The notes below the pieces were generated by a model that saw only the letters and a program-made list of their open reading frames with translations, was not told the origin of the DNA and searched no databases. Positions 11,881 through 24,589 of a stretch of 64,000 nt of DNA are shown here, piece by piece. The position numbers and the translations under genes are program-made. This DNA comes from Panopea generosa (taxonomy: Eukaryota > Mollusca > Bivalvia > Adapedonta > Hiatellidae): positions 12,395,101 to 12,459,100 of the forward strand of contig CM055906.1 in assembly GCA_029582155.1 (NCBI GenBank). Reading direction: 5' to 3'. Each line of letters starts with the position of its first letter. Position 1 is the stretch's first letter.

Positions 11881-13760
11881 TTCATAACTAATATATGTTT
11901 CTGTGCCGAATCTTCTGTCGGTGCTTCAGTTAAGTTCATTATTAATAAATGTTTCTGTGCCCCGTCTTCTGTCGCTGCTTCAGTTAAGTTCATAACTAAT
12001 ATATTTTTCTGTGCCGCGTTTTCTGTCGGGTCTTCAGTAAAGTTCATAACTATCATATGTTTCTGTGCCGCGTTTTCTGTCGGTGCTTCAGTTGAGTTCA
12101 TAACTAATATATGTTTCTGTGCCGCATCTTGTGTCGGTGCTTAAGATAAGTTCATAACTAATAACTAATATAATAAAATTATGTTTCTGTGCCGCGTCTT
12201 TTGTCAGTGCGTCAGTTAAGTTCATTACTAATATATGTTTCCTTGCCGCGTCTTGTGTAGGTGTTTTCGTTCTGTTCATAATTATTAACTAATATATGTT
12301 TCTGTGCTGCGTCTTCTAACTGTGCTTCGGTTAAGTTCATTACTAATATATGTTTCCTTGCCGCGTCTTCTGTCGGTGCTTCAGTTAAGTTCATAACTAA
12401 TATTTGTTTCTATGCCGCGTCTTCTGTCGGTGATTCAGTTAATTTCATTACTAATATATGTTTCTGTGCCACATCTTCTGTCGGTGCTTCAGTTAAGTTC
12501 ATAACTAATATATGTTTATGTTCTGCGTCTTTTGTCGGTGCTTCAGTTAAGTTCATATCTAATATATGTTTCTGTGCCGTGTCTTCTGTCGATGCTTTAG
12601 TTAAGTTCATAACTAATATATGTTTCTGTGCCGGGTCTTCTGTCGGTGCTTCAGTTAAGTTCATAACTAATATATGTTTCTGTGCCGCGTCTTCTGTCGG
12701 TGCTTCAGTTTAGTTGATAGCTATTTTATGTTTCTGTGCTGCGTCTTCTGTCGGTGCTTCAGTTAAGTTAATTACTAATATATGTTTCTGTGACGCGTCT
12801 TCTGTCGGTGCTTCAGTTAAGTTCATAACTAATATATGTTTTTGTGCTGCGTCTTCTGTCGGTGCTTCAGTTAAGTTTATAACTAATAACTAATACATGT
12901 TTCTGTGCCGCGTCTTGTGTCGGTGCTTTAGTTAATTTCATAACTAATATATGTTTCTGTGCCGAGTCTTCTGTCGGTGCTTCAGTTAAGTTCATTATTT
13001 ATAAATGTTTCTGTGCCCCGTCTTCTGTCGCTGCTTCAGTTAAGTTCATAACTAATATATTTTTCTTTGCCGCGTCTTCTGTCGGGTCTTCAGTAAAGTT
13101 CATAACTAACATATTTTTCTGTGCCGCGTCTTTTGTCGGTGCTTCAGTTGAGTTCATAACTAATATATGTTTCTGTGCCGCATCTTGTGTCGGTGCTTAA
13201 GATAAGTTCATAACTAATAACTAATATAATAAAATTATGTTTCTGTGCCGCGTCTTTTGTCAGTGCGTCAGTTAAGTTCATTAATAATATATGTTTCCGT
13301 GCCGCGTCTTGTGTAGGTGTTTTCGTTCAGTTCATAACTATTAACTAATATATGTTTCTGTGCTGCGTCTTCTAACTGTGCTTCCGTTAAGTTCATAACT
13401 AATATATGTTTCCTTGCCGCGTCTTCTGTCGGTGCTTCAGTTAAGTTCATAACTAATATATGTTTCTATGCCGCGTCTTCTGTCGGTGATTCAGTTAAGT
13501 TCATTACTAATACATGTTTCTGTGCCACATCTTCTGTCGGTGCTTCAGTTAAGTTCATAACTAATATATGTTTCTATGCCGCGTCTTCTGTCGGTGCTTC
13601 AGTTAAGCTCATTACTAATATATGTTTCTGTGCCGCGTCTTCTGTCGGTGCTTCAGTTAAGTTCATAACTAATATATGTTTCTGTGCTGCGTCTTCTGTC
13701 AGTGCTTCAGTTAAGTTCTTAACTAATATATGTTTCTGTGCCGAGTCTTCTGTCGGTGCT
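11651..13760. repeat. 1,056-bp higher-order repeat, two copies
   Basis: The markers 'agtttagttgatagctatt' (11,651 and 12,707), 'gtgcttaagataagttcata' with the following 'taatataataaaattatg' insertion (about 12,138 and 13,194) and 'cttctaactgtgcttc' recur 1,056 bp apart. Confidence 0.8.
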
Positions 13761-16055
13761 TCAGTTAAGTTCATTATTAATAAATATTTCTGTGCCCCGT
13801 CTTCTGTCGCTGCTTCAGTTAAGTTCATAACTAATCTATGTTTCTGTGCCGCGTCTTCTGTCGGTGCTTCAGTTAAGTTCATAACTAGTATATGTTTTTG
13901 TGCCGCGTCTTTTGTCGGTGCTTCAGTTAAGTACATAACTAATAGATGTTTCTGTGCCGCATCTTCAGTCGGTGCTTCAGTTAAGTTCATAACTAATATA
14001 TGTTTCTGTGCCGCAACTTCTGTCGGTGCTTCAGTTAAGTTCATAACTAATATATGTTTCTGTGCCGCGTCTTCTGTCGGTGATTCAGTTAAGTTTATTA
14101 CTAATATATGTTTCCTTGCCGCGTCTTGTGTCGGTGCTTTAGTTCAGATCTCATAACTTATAACTAATATATGTTTCTGTGCCGCAACTTGTGTCGGTGC
14201 TTTAGTTAAGTTTATTACTAATATATGTTTCTGTGCCGTGTCTTCTATCGGTGCTTCAGTTAACTTCATTACTAATATATGTTTCCGTGTCGTGTCTTGT
14301 GTTGGAGCTTTAGTTAAGTTCATAACTAATAACTAATATATGTTTCTGTGCCGCGTCTTGTGTCGGTGCTTTAGTTAAGTTCATTACTAATATATGTTTC
14401 TGTGCCGTGTCTTCTGTCGGGGCATCAGGTCAGTTCATAACAAACATATGTATCTGTGCCGCGTCTTCTGTCGGTGCTTCCGTTAAGTTCATAACTACTA
14501 TATGTTTCTGTGCCGCATCTTGTGTCGGTGATTTAGTTAAGTTTATAACTAATTACTACTATATGTTTCTGTGCCTCGTCTTCTGTCGGTGCTTCAGTTA
14601 AGTTCATTAATAATATATATTTCTGTGCCACGTCTTCTGTCGGTGCTTCAGTTAAGGTCATAACTAATATATGTTTCTGTGCCGCGTCTTCTGTTGGTGC
14701 TTCAGTTAAGTTCATAAACAATATATGTTTCCGTGCCGCGTCTTCTGTCGGTGCTTCAGTTAAGTTCATAACTAATATATGTTTCTGTGCTGCGTCTTCT
14801 GTCGGTGCATTATTTAAGTTCATAACTAATATATGTTTCTGTGCCGCGTCTTCTGTCGGTGCTTCAGTTAATTTCATAACTAATATATGTTTCCGTGCTT
14901 CGTCTTTAGTTAAGTTCATAACTAATAACTAATAAATGTTTCTGTGCCATGTCTTCTGTCGGTGCTTCGGTTAAGTTCATAACTAATATATGTTTCCGTG
15001 CCGCGTCTTCTGTCGGCGCTTCAGTTAAGTTCATTACTAATATATGTTTCCGTGCCGCGTCTTCTGTCGGTGCTTCAGTTAAGTTCATAACTAATATATG
15101 TTTCCGTGCCGCGTCTTCTGTCGATGCTTCGGTTAATTTCATTACTAATATATGTTTCTGTGCTTCGTCTTGTGTCGGTGCTTTAGTTAAGTTCATAACT
15201 AATAACTAATAAATGTTTCTGTGCCATGTCTTCTGTCTGTGCTTCAGTTAAGTTCATAACTAATATATGTTTCTGTGTCGCGTCTTCTGTTGGTGCTTCA
15301 GTTAAGTTCATAACTAATATATGTTTCCGTGCCGCGTCTTCTGTTGGCGCTTCAGTTAAGTTCATTACTAATATTTGTTTCCGTGCCACGTCTTCTGTCG
15401 GTGCTTCAGTTATGTTCATAACTAATATATGTTTCTGTGGCGTGCCTTGTGTCGGTGCTTTAGTTAAGTTCATAACTAATAACTAATATATGTTTCTGTG
15501 CCGCGTCTTCTTCTCGGTGCTTTATTTAAGTTCATAACTAATATATGTTTCTGTGCCGCGTCTTCTGTCGGTGCTTCAGTTAAGTTTATAACTTATATAT
15601 GTTTCTGTGCCGTGTCTTCTGTCGGTGCTTCAGTTAAGTTCATAACTAATAGATGTTTCCGTGCCACGTCTTCTGTCGGTTCTTCAGTTGAGTTCATAAC
15701 TAATATATGTTTCCGTGCCACGTCTTGTGTCGGTGCTTTAGTTAAGTTCATAACTAATAACTAATATATGTTTCTGTGCCGCGTCTTCTGTCGGTGCTTC
15801 AGTTAAGTTCATTACTAATATATGTTTCTGTGCCACGTCTTCTGCCGGTGCTTCAGTTAAGTTCATATCTTATATATGTTTCTTTGCCGTGTCTTCTGTC
15901 GGTGGTTCAGTTAAGTTCATTACTAATATATGTTTCTGTGCCGCGTCTTCTGTCGGTGCTTCAGTTAAGTTCATAACTAATATATGTTTCTGTGCCGCGT
16001 CTTCTGTCTGTGCTTCAGTTAAGTTCATAACTAATATATGTTTTTGCGCCGAGTC

Positions 16056-18115
16056 TTTGTTGGCGCATATTTAAGTTGATAGTTAACAGAGTTTACTGCA
16101 CCGAGTCTTAATTGGCGCGGATTTTTGTTGATAACTAACAGAGTTTTCTGCTCCGAGTCTTTATTGGCGAGGATATGACTTGATAATTAACAGAGCTTTC
16201 TGCGCCGAGTCTTTATTAGCGCGGATTTGAGTTGATAATTAACAGAATTAAATGCGCCGAGTCTTTATTGGCATTGATTTGAGTTGATAACTAACAGAGT
16301 TTACTGGCGCTGAGTCTTTGTCGGCGCTGATTTGATTTGATAACTAACAGAGTTAACTGCGCCGTGTCTTTGTCGGCGCGACTTTGAGTTGATAACTAAC
16401 AAAGTTTACTGCGCCGAGACTTTATTGGTGCTGATTTTAGTTGATACAGAGTTTACTGCGCGGAGTCTTTATTTGCACGGATTTGAGTTGATTACTAACA
16501 GAGTTTACTGAGCCGAGTCTTTATTGGCTCGGATTTGAGTTGATATCTAACAGAGTTTTCTGCCTCGTGTCTTTACTGACGCGGAATTGAGTTGATAACT
16601 AACAGAGTTAAATGCGCCAATTTTTTATTGGCGCAGATTTGAGTTGATCACTAACAGAGACAAATGCGCACAGTTTTTATTGGCGCGGATTTGAGTTGAT
16701 AACTAATAGAGTTTAATGCACCGAATCTTGATTGGCGCGGATTTGAGATGATAAAAAACAGAGTTTACTGCGCCGAGTCGTTATCGGCGCGGATTTGAGT
16801 TGATAACTAACAGAGTTTACTGCGCCGAGTCTTTATCAGGGCGGATTTAAGTTGATTAATAACAGAGTTTTCTGTGCCGAGTCTTTTTTGGCGCGGATTT
16901 GAGTTGATAACTAACAGAGTTTACTGCGCCGAGTCTTTATTGGCGCGGATATGAGTTTATAACTAACAGAGTTTTCTGCGCCAAGTCTTTATTAGCGCGT
17001 ATTTGAGTTGATAACTAACAGAGTTTTCTGCGCCGAGACTTTTTTGGCGCGGATTTGTGTTGAAAACTAACAGAGTTTACTGCGTTGAGTCTTTATTGGT
17101 GCGGATTTGAGTTGATAACTAACGGAGTTTTCTGCGCCGAGTTTTTATTGGCGCAGATTAGAGTTGATAACTAACAGAGTTTTCTGTGCCGAGTCTTTAT
17201 TGGTGCGGATTTGAGTTGATTACCAACAGAGTTTACTGCACCGAGTCTTTATTGGTGCAGATTTGAATTGATTACTAAAAGAGTTTACTGCGCTGAGTCT
17301 TTTTTGGCACATAATTGAGTTGATAACTAACAGAGTTTTCTGCCCCGAGTCTTTATTGGCGTGGATTTGAGTCGATAACTAACAGAGTTTACTGCGCCGA
17401 GTCTCCATTGGCGCGGATTTGCGTTGATAACTAACAGAGTTTTCTGCGCCGAGTCTTTATTGGCGCGGATTTGAGTTGATAACTAACAGAGTTTACCGCG
17501 CCGAGTCTTTATTTGTGCGGATTTGAGTTGATAACTAAAAGAATTTTCTGCGCCTAATCTTTATTGGCGCGGATTTGAGTTGATATCTAACAGAGTTTAC
17601 TGCGCTGAGTCTTTATTGGCGCGGATTTGAGTTGAAAACTAACGGAGTTTTCTGTGACGAGTCTTTATTGGCGCAGATTTGAGTTGATGACTAACGGAGT
17701 TTTCTGCACCGAGTCGGATTTGAGTTGATAACTAACAGAGTTTACTGCACCGATTCTTTATTTGCGCAGATTTTAATTGATTACTGAAAAAGTTTACTGC
17801 GCTTAGTCTTTATTGGCGCGTATTTGAGTTGATAACTAACAGAGTTTTCTGCGCCAAGTCTTTATAAGCGCGTATTTGAGTTGATAACTAACAGAGTTTT
17901 CTGCGCCGAGACTTTTTTGGCGCGGATTTGTGTTGAAAACTAACAGAGTTTACTGCACTGAGTCTTTATTGGTGCGGATTTGAGTTGATAACTAACAGAA
18001 TTTTCTGCACCGTGTCTTTATTGGTTCGGCTTTGTGTAAATAACTAACAGAGTTTACTGCGCCGAGTCTTTATCCGCGCGGATTTGAGTTAATAACTAAC
18101 AGAGTTGACTGATTA
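16056..18115. repeat. Satellite B (52-bp units)
   Basis: About 40 tandem units of ~52 bp, in order gcgccgagtctttattggcg, cggatttgagttgataac, taacagagttttct. The spacing of neighbouring units measures 52 (for example 17,446 to 17,498). It aligns with satellite A along the whole unit (gccg.gtct, gttgataacta versus gttcataacta, ttttctgcgcc versus tttctgtgcc), so both come from one ancestor. Each unit has an inverted pair gcgcc ... ggcgc with an 11-nt spacer. Confidence 0.93.
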
Positions 18116-18868
18116 TAAGATTATAATATCGGTATAAATCATGAAAGTAAATGAAAGATTTTGTGTTTATTTTGTTTAATACAAACACGTATGCTCAATT
18201 AAAGAACAAAATAATAAATAATAAACCATCTCTCTCACACACTAATTACAAACAAATACCATCATAAGAGTATGATTGTGACTCCTTATCATAGTTTGAA
18301 ATACTATATAGATTATGCATGAATCTATGTGTGATAAGAAACCTCAATTTTGTGCAAAATTTTAATGGTACGAAACCTGTAATACCAATCAATATACATG
18401 GAAATGGAAACTGGTGTAACATTTACAGATAACTTGAACTAAACAGAAACTGAACACTCGTACCAAGGGTGCTTGAAATAGTACCCATAGTTTTCGTAGA
18501 GGAAAACCAGATGTGTTCCCCGGGGATTGAACCAGGGTCATCTTGTTTAGCGAACAATTAACCACATCACTTGAGAGCTAGCTATAAACAACAAGGCAAG
18601 AGCCTAATGAGTACACTCCTCCTCTCCCTGAAAATCTGTAGTCGGGCATACATTGACATCCTTACAAATATAGACATGCATGCCTGTTTTAAATATATTT
18701 TCTGCACATATTTCCACTGAAAATCTCCACAAAACTTTATCATACAATGAATCAATGTGCATCTTTGAGGGTATTAATCACCTTCAGTGGTAGCTGTAGT
18801 TTTACTGTCTATAGATTTATGTACTACATTGTATATACATTTACATTTATTTTTGTAATTTTATAGAA
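18116..18868. other. Intergenic stretch with one tRNA-like SINE relic
   Basis: After the satellite ends, the DNA is AT-rich and unique-looking. Near 18,518-18,545 the minus strand reads like a B-box (ggttcaatcc within ccctggttcaatccccgggg), suggesting a decayed tRNA-derived element. A pyrimidine-rich stretch with 'ttttatag' just before 18,867 could be an acceptor for the first transposase exon. Confidence 0.5.
18511..18545 (-). repeat. tRNA-like B-box relic
   Basis: Minus-strand ggttcaatccccgggg resembles the T-arm of a tRNA. The rest of a tRNA is not recognisable. Confidence 0.35.
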
Positions 18869-20440
18869 ATGGCTAGAAATTTTCAAGAGCGTGTCAGCAT
18901 CAACAGTTTCAACAACAATGACCTTCAGGAGAGGTATAGGGTTAATCATGCGGCACTGGCATACCTGACAAATGAGTTGGATCTAGTTCTAAGACCAAAA
19001 ACCTTCAGAAACCACAGTCTGCCTAGTGCTTATAAAATACTAATAACCTTACGTTACTTGGCCACAGGAAATATTCAACTGAACACTGGTGACCTACATC
19101 ATATTGCACAGTCCAGTGTTTCTAGGGTTGTTAGCCAGACATTAGATGCCCTTAGCAGCCCTCAAATGTGTGCACGGCATATAAAATTTCCAACCACCCA
19201 GGAAACTCTTCATCAGAACAAAGAAGGATTTTTTCATGTTGCCAGGTACATATATCAATGTTAGATAAGTAAGATACATCAAGTTATTTTTCACTGATGT
19301 TGAAATCATTTCAGAATTTATAAATTTAAAAATATTTTAAAATTGGATATTGAAATTGTAAAGAAATAACAAACAGCCTGATATATGTCAATTTGAAATA
19401 CAATTTATTCAGTCATACTAGCAAAGTAAATAATAATCATTAACTTCAATAAACAGATTCCCAAATGTGATTGGTGTAATTGATGGAACACATGTGCAAC
19501 TCACTGCACCAACCAAAGACGAAGCAACCTCTGTCAATAGAATGGGGTACCATTCCATAAATACGCAGGTATTGCAATAACACTATAAACGAATAACATG
19601 AACTTTCCGTAGGACGGCAACGTTCAACTATTCAAATCACTTGACTTAAAAACAAGAACTTTGCCCATATACTGCAACAACCTGATTTTCATATTTACGG
19701 ACAAAATTCAATGCTTTCAAATACAATAATTTAGGTATTGAGTCTTAATAATTTGGTGTGATCAGTTGTAGTGAAGTCTATTATATTTAATAGTGTTCTA
19801 TAAAATTTATATATATTTGATAAATTCTTCTCTTTGGCTGGTTTCCCTTGGTGCACTGTAGTAGCCAATGATGGTTGCATGGCAGTACAAAGAAAAACTA
19901 TATTTTGTATCAACTGAAAAGTAAACTTTAATACAAGTATAAAGTGAAAAGGTAATAAACAGGTATACTATTACACCATTTTTCGATATAATTATGCAAT
20001 TGCACTCAAAACGTTAACCGAAACTGTTACAAAGACACCATGATGATTATAATAGCTTGGACTATTCTTTGAATAGTCAAGCTAAAAATATGTTCTTGTT
20101 TATATATTTGTATGTATAAATATACTCAATTATTTCTTAATGTGAATATTTTGACAGGTATACCATTAATTTTAAAACTGTATTTGTCACAATCTTTAAT
20201 GCAAAATGTGCAGGTTGTTTTTGACTATGATGACAAGATCATTGATGTTGTTGCAAGATGGCCAGGGTCAGCACACGACAGTAGAATTCTTTGAACAAGT
20301 GGTCTTTGGCAAGTTCTTGAGGGCCAGTTGCTGCCACCAGGTGAGCACTATCTCCTCGGAGACAGTGGATACCCATGCAAGAGGTGGCTACTCACACCTT
20401 ATCTACAGCCTGCCAATCAGTCTCAGGAAAGTTACAACAG
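18869..20440 (+). pseudogene. HARBI1-like PIF/Harbinger transposase relic, 3 exons
   Basis: Three exons join in consistent phase: 18,869-19,245, 19,457-19,568 and 20,214-20,440, all with GT/AG borders. Exon 1 carries the helix-turn-helix-like N-terminus (LRYLATGNIQLNTGDL, SSVSRVVSQTL). Exon 2 carries FPNVIGVIDGTH, which holds the first catalytic aspartate. Exon 3 carries VVFDYDD, DVVARWPGSAHDSRIL and later [14 protein letters not shown]. These are hallmarks of the DDE_Tnp_4 nuclease of PIF/Harbinger elements. A TGA at 20,292-20,294 interrupts exon 3 in an otherwise open frame; a CGA-to-TGA change would explain it. The C-terminal exon with the usual final acidic residue is not found downstream, so the copy is truncated as well as nonsense-mutated. 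No terminal inverted repeats were recognised. Confidence 0.85.
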
Positions 20441-22000
20441 GTTGGTAATTAATACAATGATTTTTGTTCACAGTAGCGTTTTGGAATGTTCCATTTTCTG
20501 AAGGCAAAATCTGATTAAAATAAAATGCATGGGGAGACAACTACTTGAAACTGACATCAAACAAGCCTTAACAATTATAGTAAAAACAAGCTGAAAATAA
20601 TAATCTAACACACATTTATCCAAATACATATAAATACATTTGCAAGATTTCAAATAACTTTTTTACTATTATTAACGATCAATACATTTTTATAATATTA
20701 AAGGTAACACAAATCAACAAGATGCAAGGTGGAAAGAAGTATTGGACAGTTTAAGAGGAGATGGGGAATTTTACAAGGAGAGGTGAGACTCTCACCTGAG
20801 AAAACATGCAAGTATATTATTCCTAAACAAGAGTGTCAAACTGTCACAAAACATGCCTTTAAAAAGTCTGAGGTAAAATTCCCGTGCCATAACTATATAA
20901 AGACCTGAAGGATCCAGCTGGTTATCAAACTTGGCCGAGACATTATGCCCATAAACATTTTGTCCCAGTTTGGAGAACATTGGATAAGAACTGTTTAAGT
21001 TAAAGTGCGGACAGTGTCAATTTTTTTTCAATTTTGAGTAATTCATTGGCCTTTACACCATAGCCACTGTGACAATCCAGCTGATTATCAAATTTGGCCG
21101 AGATATTATGCCCATAAACATGGTGACTAAGTTTGGTGAGCATTGGATAAGAACTGCTCAAGTAAGAGAGTGGACAATTTTTTTGGATCTGTTATAAGTT
21201 CTGCTATTAATCAATATATATTAAGAGTGAATCCTCAATATAGCCTTCACCTTCCTTAGTCATAAAGTGTTAACCATTTGTGTAAACATTTGTATAAAAT
21301 TATTTAAAAATACCTAAATGTGTAACAATGTTATTATAAGTCCGACGTTCGACCGACTGAGCTGACTAGGCCCGGCTTTGAAAAAGACAAACGTGCATCT
21401 TGTCTCAATTATTTGTCAATTATACAAAATAAGCAAAAAAAAAATAAATAAATAAAGATAGAAAATTAAAATGTTGGCAACAGTGTCACGAGATATAGTT
21501 ATGACAATCGCCGTGATTGTCCAGTTGTATGAATCAACTCACCAGAAATGTTATCAAAATCCCATTACAATTAATTTTGAAGAAAACAATTTTCAGGATG
21601 TTTGTCTTTTACAAAACTAAGCGCCGAACATGATTAGGACTAGTATGACAAAATCCTTTCTGAACTGTGCCGCTAACACGGTCTTAGTGCTATTTTGTTT
21701 CTGGATTTGGAGGTACACACTGTGTATGTTTTTGTTTTAATATTATTGAGAATGTATGTTCTAAATATTTTTAACGTTTACGATGAAACCGGCTTGGAAA
21801 ACAATCCAGTTTATATAAGAGACATACTAGTATTGTCTATGATTTATAACGGATTGAATATTGATAGAAGGTATTGCAAAGTTCTACAGTGCATTATGGC
21901 GATTAACTATTGATAGTGCTGGTGCATATATCAAATACTGGGATGTTACAACCGCAATATATCAATAAGGCTGACACGAATTTTTTATTGTGTGGTCAGA
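20441..22000. other. Intergenic DNA with dispersed-repeat pieces
   Basis: No gene is seen. A diverged repeat occurs twice (about 20,885-21,010 and 21,070-21,180), both with ttggccgaga(c/t)attatg, cccataaaca and ggataagaactg. A tRNA-like string lies near 21,350-21,372. The 72-codon frame at 21,695-21,913 has no recognisable features. Confidence 0.5.
20885..21180. repeat. Dispersed repeat, two adjacent diverged copies
   Basis: Two blocks share 'atccagctg', 'ttggccgaga', 'attatgcccataaaca' and 'cattggataagaactg'. The style matches an interspersed repeat common in bivalve genomes. Confidence 0.55.
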
Positions 22001-22001
22001 A

Positions 22002-24562
22002 AACCCATCACTAGGATTTTTCATTATTCCAGCATACCCATTTCCGTAAGTAACTGATTCATCACTTGAGCAAACCCATCTCTGCAAGTAACTGATTCAT
22101 CACTCGAACATTCCTATCTCCGCAATTTACTGGTTCATTACTCAAGCAAGCATACGCATCATCGCAAGTAACTGATTCATTACTCAGACATCCTCATCTC
22201 CGCAAGTAACTGATTCATTACTCACGCATACGCATCTCCGCAAGTAACTGATTTATTGCTCGAGCATAACCATCCGAAAGTAACTGATTCATTACTCCAA
22301 CATACCCATCCCGGCTAATAACCGATTCATTACTCGGGCATACCCATCTCTGCAAGTAACAGAATCATTACTTCGGTATACAAATCTTTGTAAGCAACTG
22401 GTTCATTACTTGGGCATACCCATCTCCGCAAGTAATTGATTCATTACTCCAGCATACTCATCTCTACAAGAAACCGATTCATTACTCGAGCATACCCGTC
22501 TCCGTAAGCAACTGATTCATTTCTCCAGCATACCCATCTGTGCAATTTACTGATTCGTTACTCCAGCATACCCATCTCCAGCAGTAATTTATTCATTACT
22601 CCAGCATACCCATCTCTCGAGAATACCCTTCTCCGCAAGTAACTGATTCATCATTTCAGTATAATCATTTCCGCAAGTAACTGATTCATCACTCCAGCAT
22701 ACCCAACTTCGCTAGTAACTGATTCATTACTCCAGCATACCCATTTCCGCAATTAACTATTTCATTACTCCAGCATACCCATTTCTGCAAGTAACTAATA
22801 CATCACTCGAGCATACCCATCTCTGCAAGTAACTGATGCATCACTCGAGCATACCTATCTCCGCAAGTAACTAATTCATTACTCCAGCATAGCCATCTCC
22901 GCAAGTAACTGATTCATTACTCAGACATTCTCATCTCTGCAAGTAACTGATTAATTACTCGAGCATAACCATCTCCGCAAGTAACATATTCATTACTCCA
23001 GCATACCCATCACTGCAAGTAACCGATTCATTACTCGGGCATACCTATGTCCGCAAGTAACCGATTCATTACTTCGGTATACCCATCTTCGCAAGTAACT
23101 GATATATAACTTGGGCAAACCCATCTCCGCAAGTAACTGATTCATTACTCCAGCATACTAATCTCCGCAAATAACAGATTCATTATTCGAGCATACCCAT
23201 CTCTGCAAATAACTGATTCATTACTCCAGCATACCCATCTCCGCACGTAATTGATTCATTACTCCAGTATACCCATCTTCGCAAGTAACTGATTCATCAC
23301 TCCAACATACCCTTCTCTGCAAGTTACTGCTTCATTACACGGGCATACTCATCTCCTTAAGTAACTGATTCATTACTCCAGCATACCCATCTCTGCAAGA
23401 AACTGATTCATTACTCGAGCATACCCATCTCTGTAAGCAACTGATTCATTACTCCAGCATACCCATCTCCGAAAGTAACTGATTATTACTCGAGCATACC
23501 CATCTAAGCAAGTAACTGATTCATTTCTTCAGCATACAAATCTCCGCAAGTAACTGATTCATTAGTTGAGCATACCCATCTCCGCAAGTAACTGATTCAT
23601 TACTCCAGCATACAAATCTCCGCAAGTAACTGATTCATTAATCGAGCGTATCTATCTCTGCTAGTAACTGATTCATTACTCGAGCATACCCATCTCCGCA
23701 AGTAACTGATTCATTACACAGGCATACCCATCTCCGTAAGCAACTGATTCATTACTCCAGCATACCCATCTCCGCAAGTAACTGATTCATTACTCGAGCA
23801 TACCCATCTCAGCAAGTAACTGATTCATTTCTTCAGCATACCGATATCGGCAAGTTGCTGATTCATTAGTTGAGCATACCCATCTCCGCAAGTAACTGAT
23901 TCATAACTCCAGCATACAAATCTCCGCAAGTAACTGATTCATTAATCGAGCATATCCATCTCCGCTAGTAACTGATTCATCACTCGAGCATACCCATCTC
24001 CGCTAGTAACTGATTAATTACACGGGCATACCCATCTCTGTAAGCAACTGATTCATTACTCCAGCATACCCATCTCCGCAAGTAACTGTTTCATTACTCG
24101 AGCATACCCATCTCAGCAAGTAACTGATTCATTTCTTCAGCATACCAATCTCGGCAAGAAACTGATTCATTAGTTGAGCATACCCATCTCCGCAAGTAGC
24201 TGATTCATTACTCCAGCATACAAATCTCCGCAAGTAACTGATTCATTAATCGAGCATATCCATCTCCGCTAGTAACTGATTAATAACTCCGGCATACCCA
24301 TCTCTGCAAGTAGCTGATTCATTAATCGAGAATACCCATCACCGCAAGTAACTGATTCATTACACGGGCATACCCATCTCTGCAAGTAACTGATTCATCA
24401 CTCCAGCATACCCATCTCCGCAAGTAACTGATTCATCACTCCAGCATAACCATCTCCGCACGTAACTGATTCATTAGTTGAGCATACCCATCTCCGCAAG
24501 TAACTGATTCATTACTCCAGCATACCCATCTCCGCAAGTAACTGATTCACTACCCGGCAAGT
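22002..24562. repeat. Tandem array C (38-bp units)
   Basis: About 67 units of 38 bp read catacccatctccgcaag then taactgattcattactcgag, the last six alternating ctcgag and ctccag. Between about 23,520 and 24,430 every eighth unit repeats (tcatttcttc at 23,521, 23,825 and 24,129), giving a 304-bp higher-order repeat. Single copies of the same motif sit inside the dispersed element W at 44,830-44,870 and 56,850-56,882. Confidence 0.93.
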
Positions 24563-24589
24563 TAATGATTAATCATCTTGAATTAGCTG

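Larger units (their letters stand above)
8021..16055. repeat. Satellite A, block 3 (main array with higher-order repeats)
   Basis: About 8 kb of 54/61-bp units. Larger periods are visible: a segment of 1,784 bp is tandemly duplicated (about 8,312-10,095 and 10,096-11,880), and a 1,056-bp period links 11,651-12,706 with 12,707-13,760. None of the periodic frames behaves like a gene. They start and stop at the 7-bp insertions, and both strands are open in the same units. Confidence 0.95.

Noticed and set aside
4421..16055. Many 60-156 codon frames (MNLTEAPTEDAAQKHILV repeats and the plus-strand counterparts) as genes
   Set aside because: They follow from a 54-bp stop-free unit, exist on both strands at the same place and end at each 7-bp insertion. 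No unique sequence, start context or splice pattern supports them.
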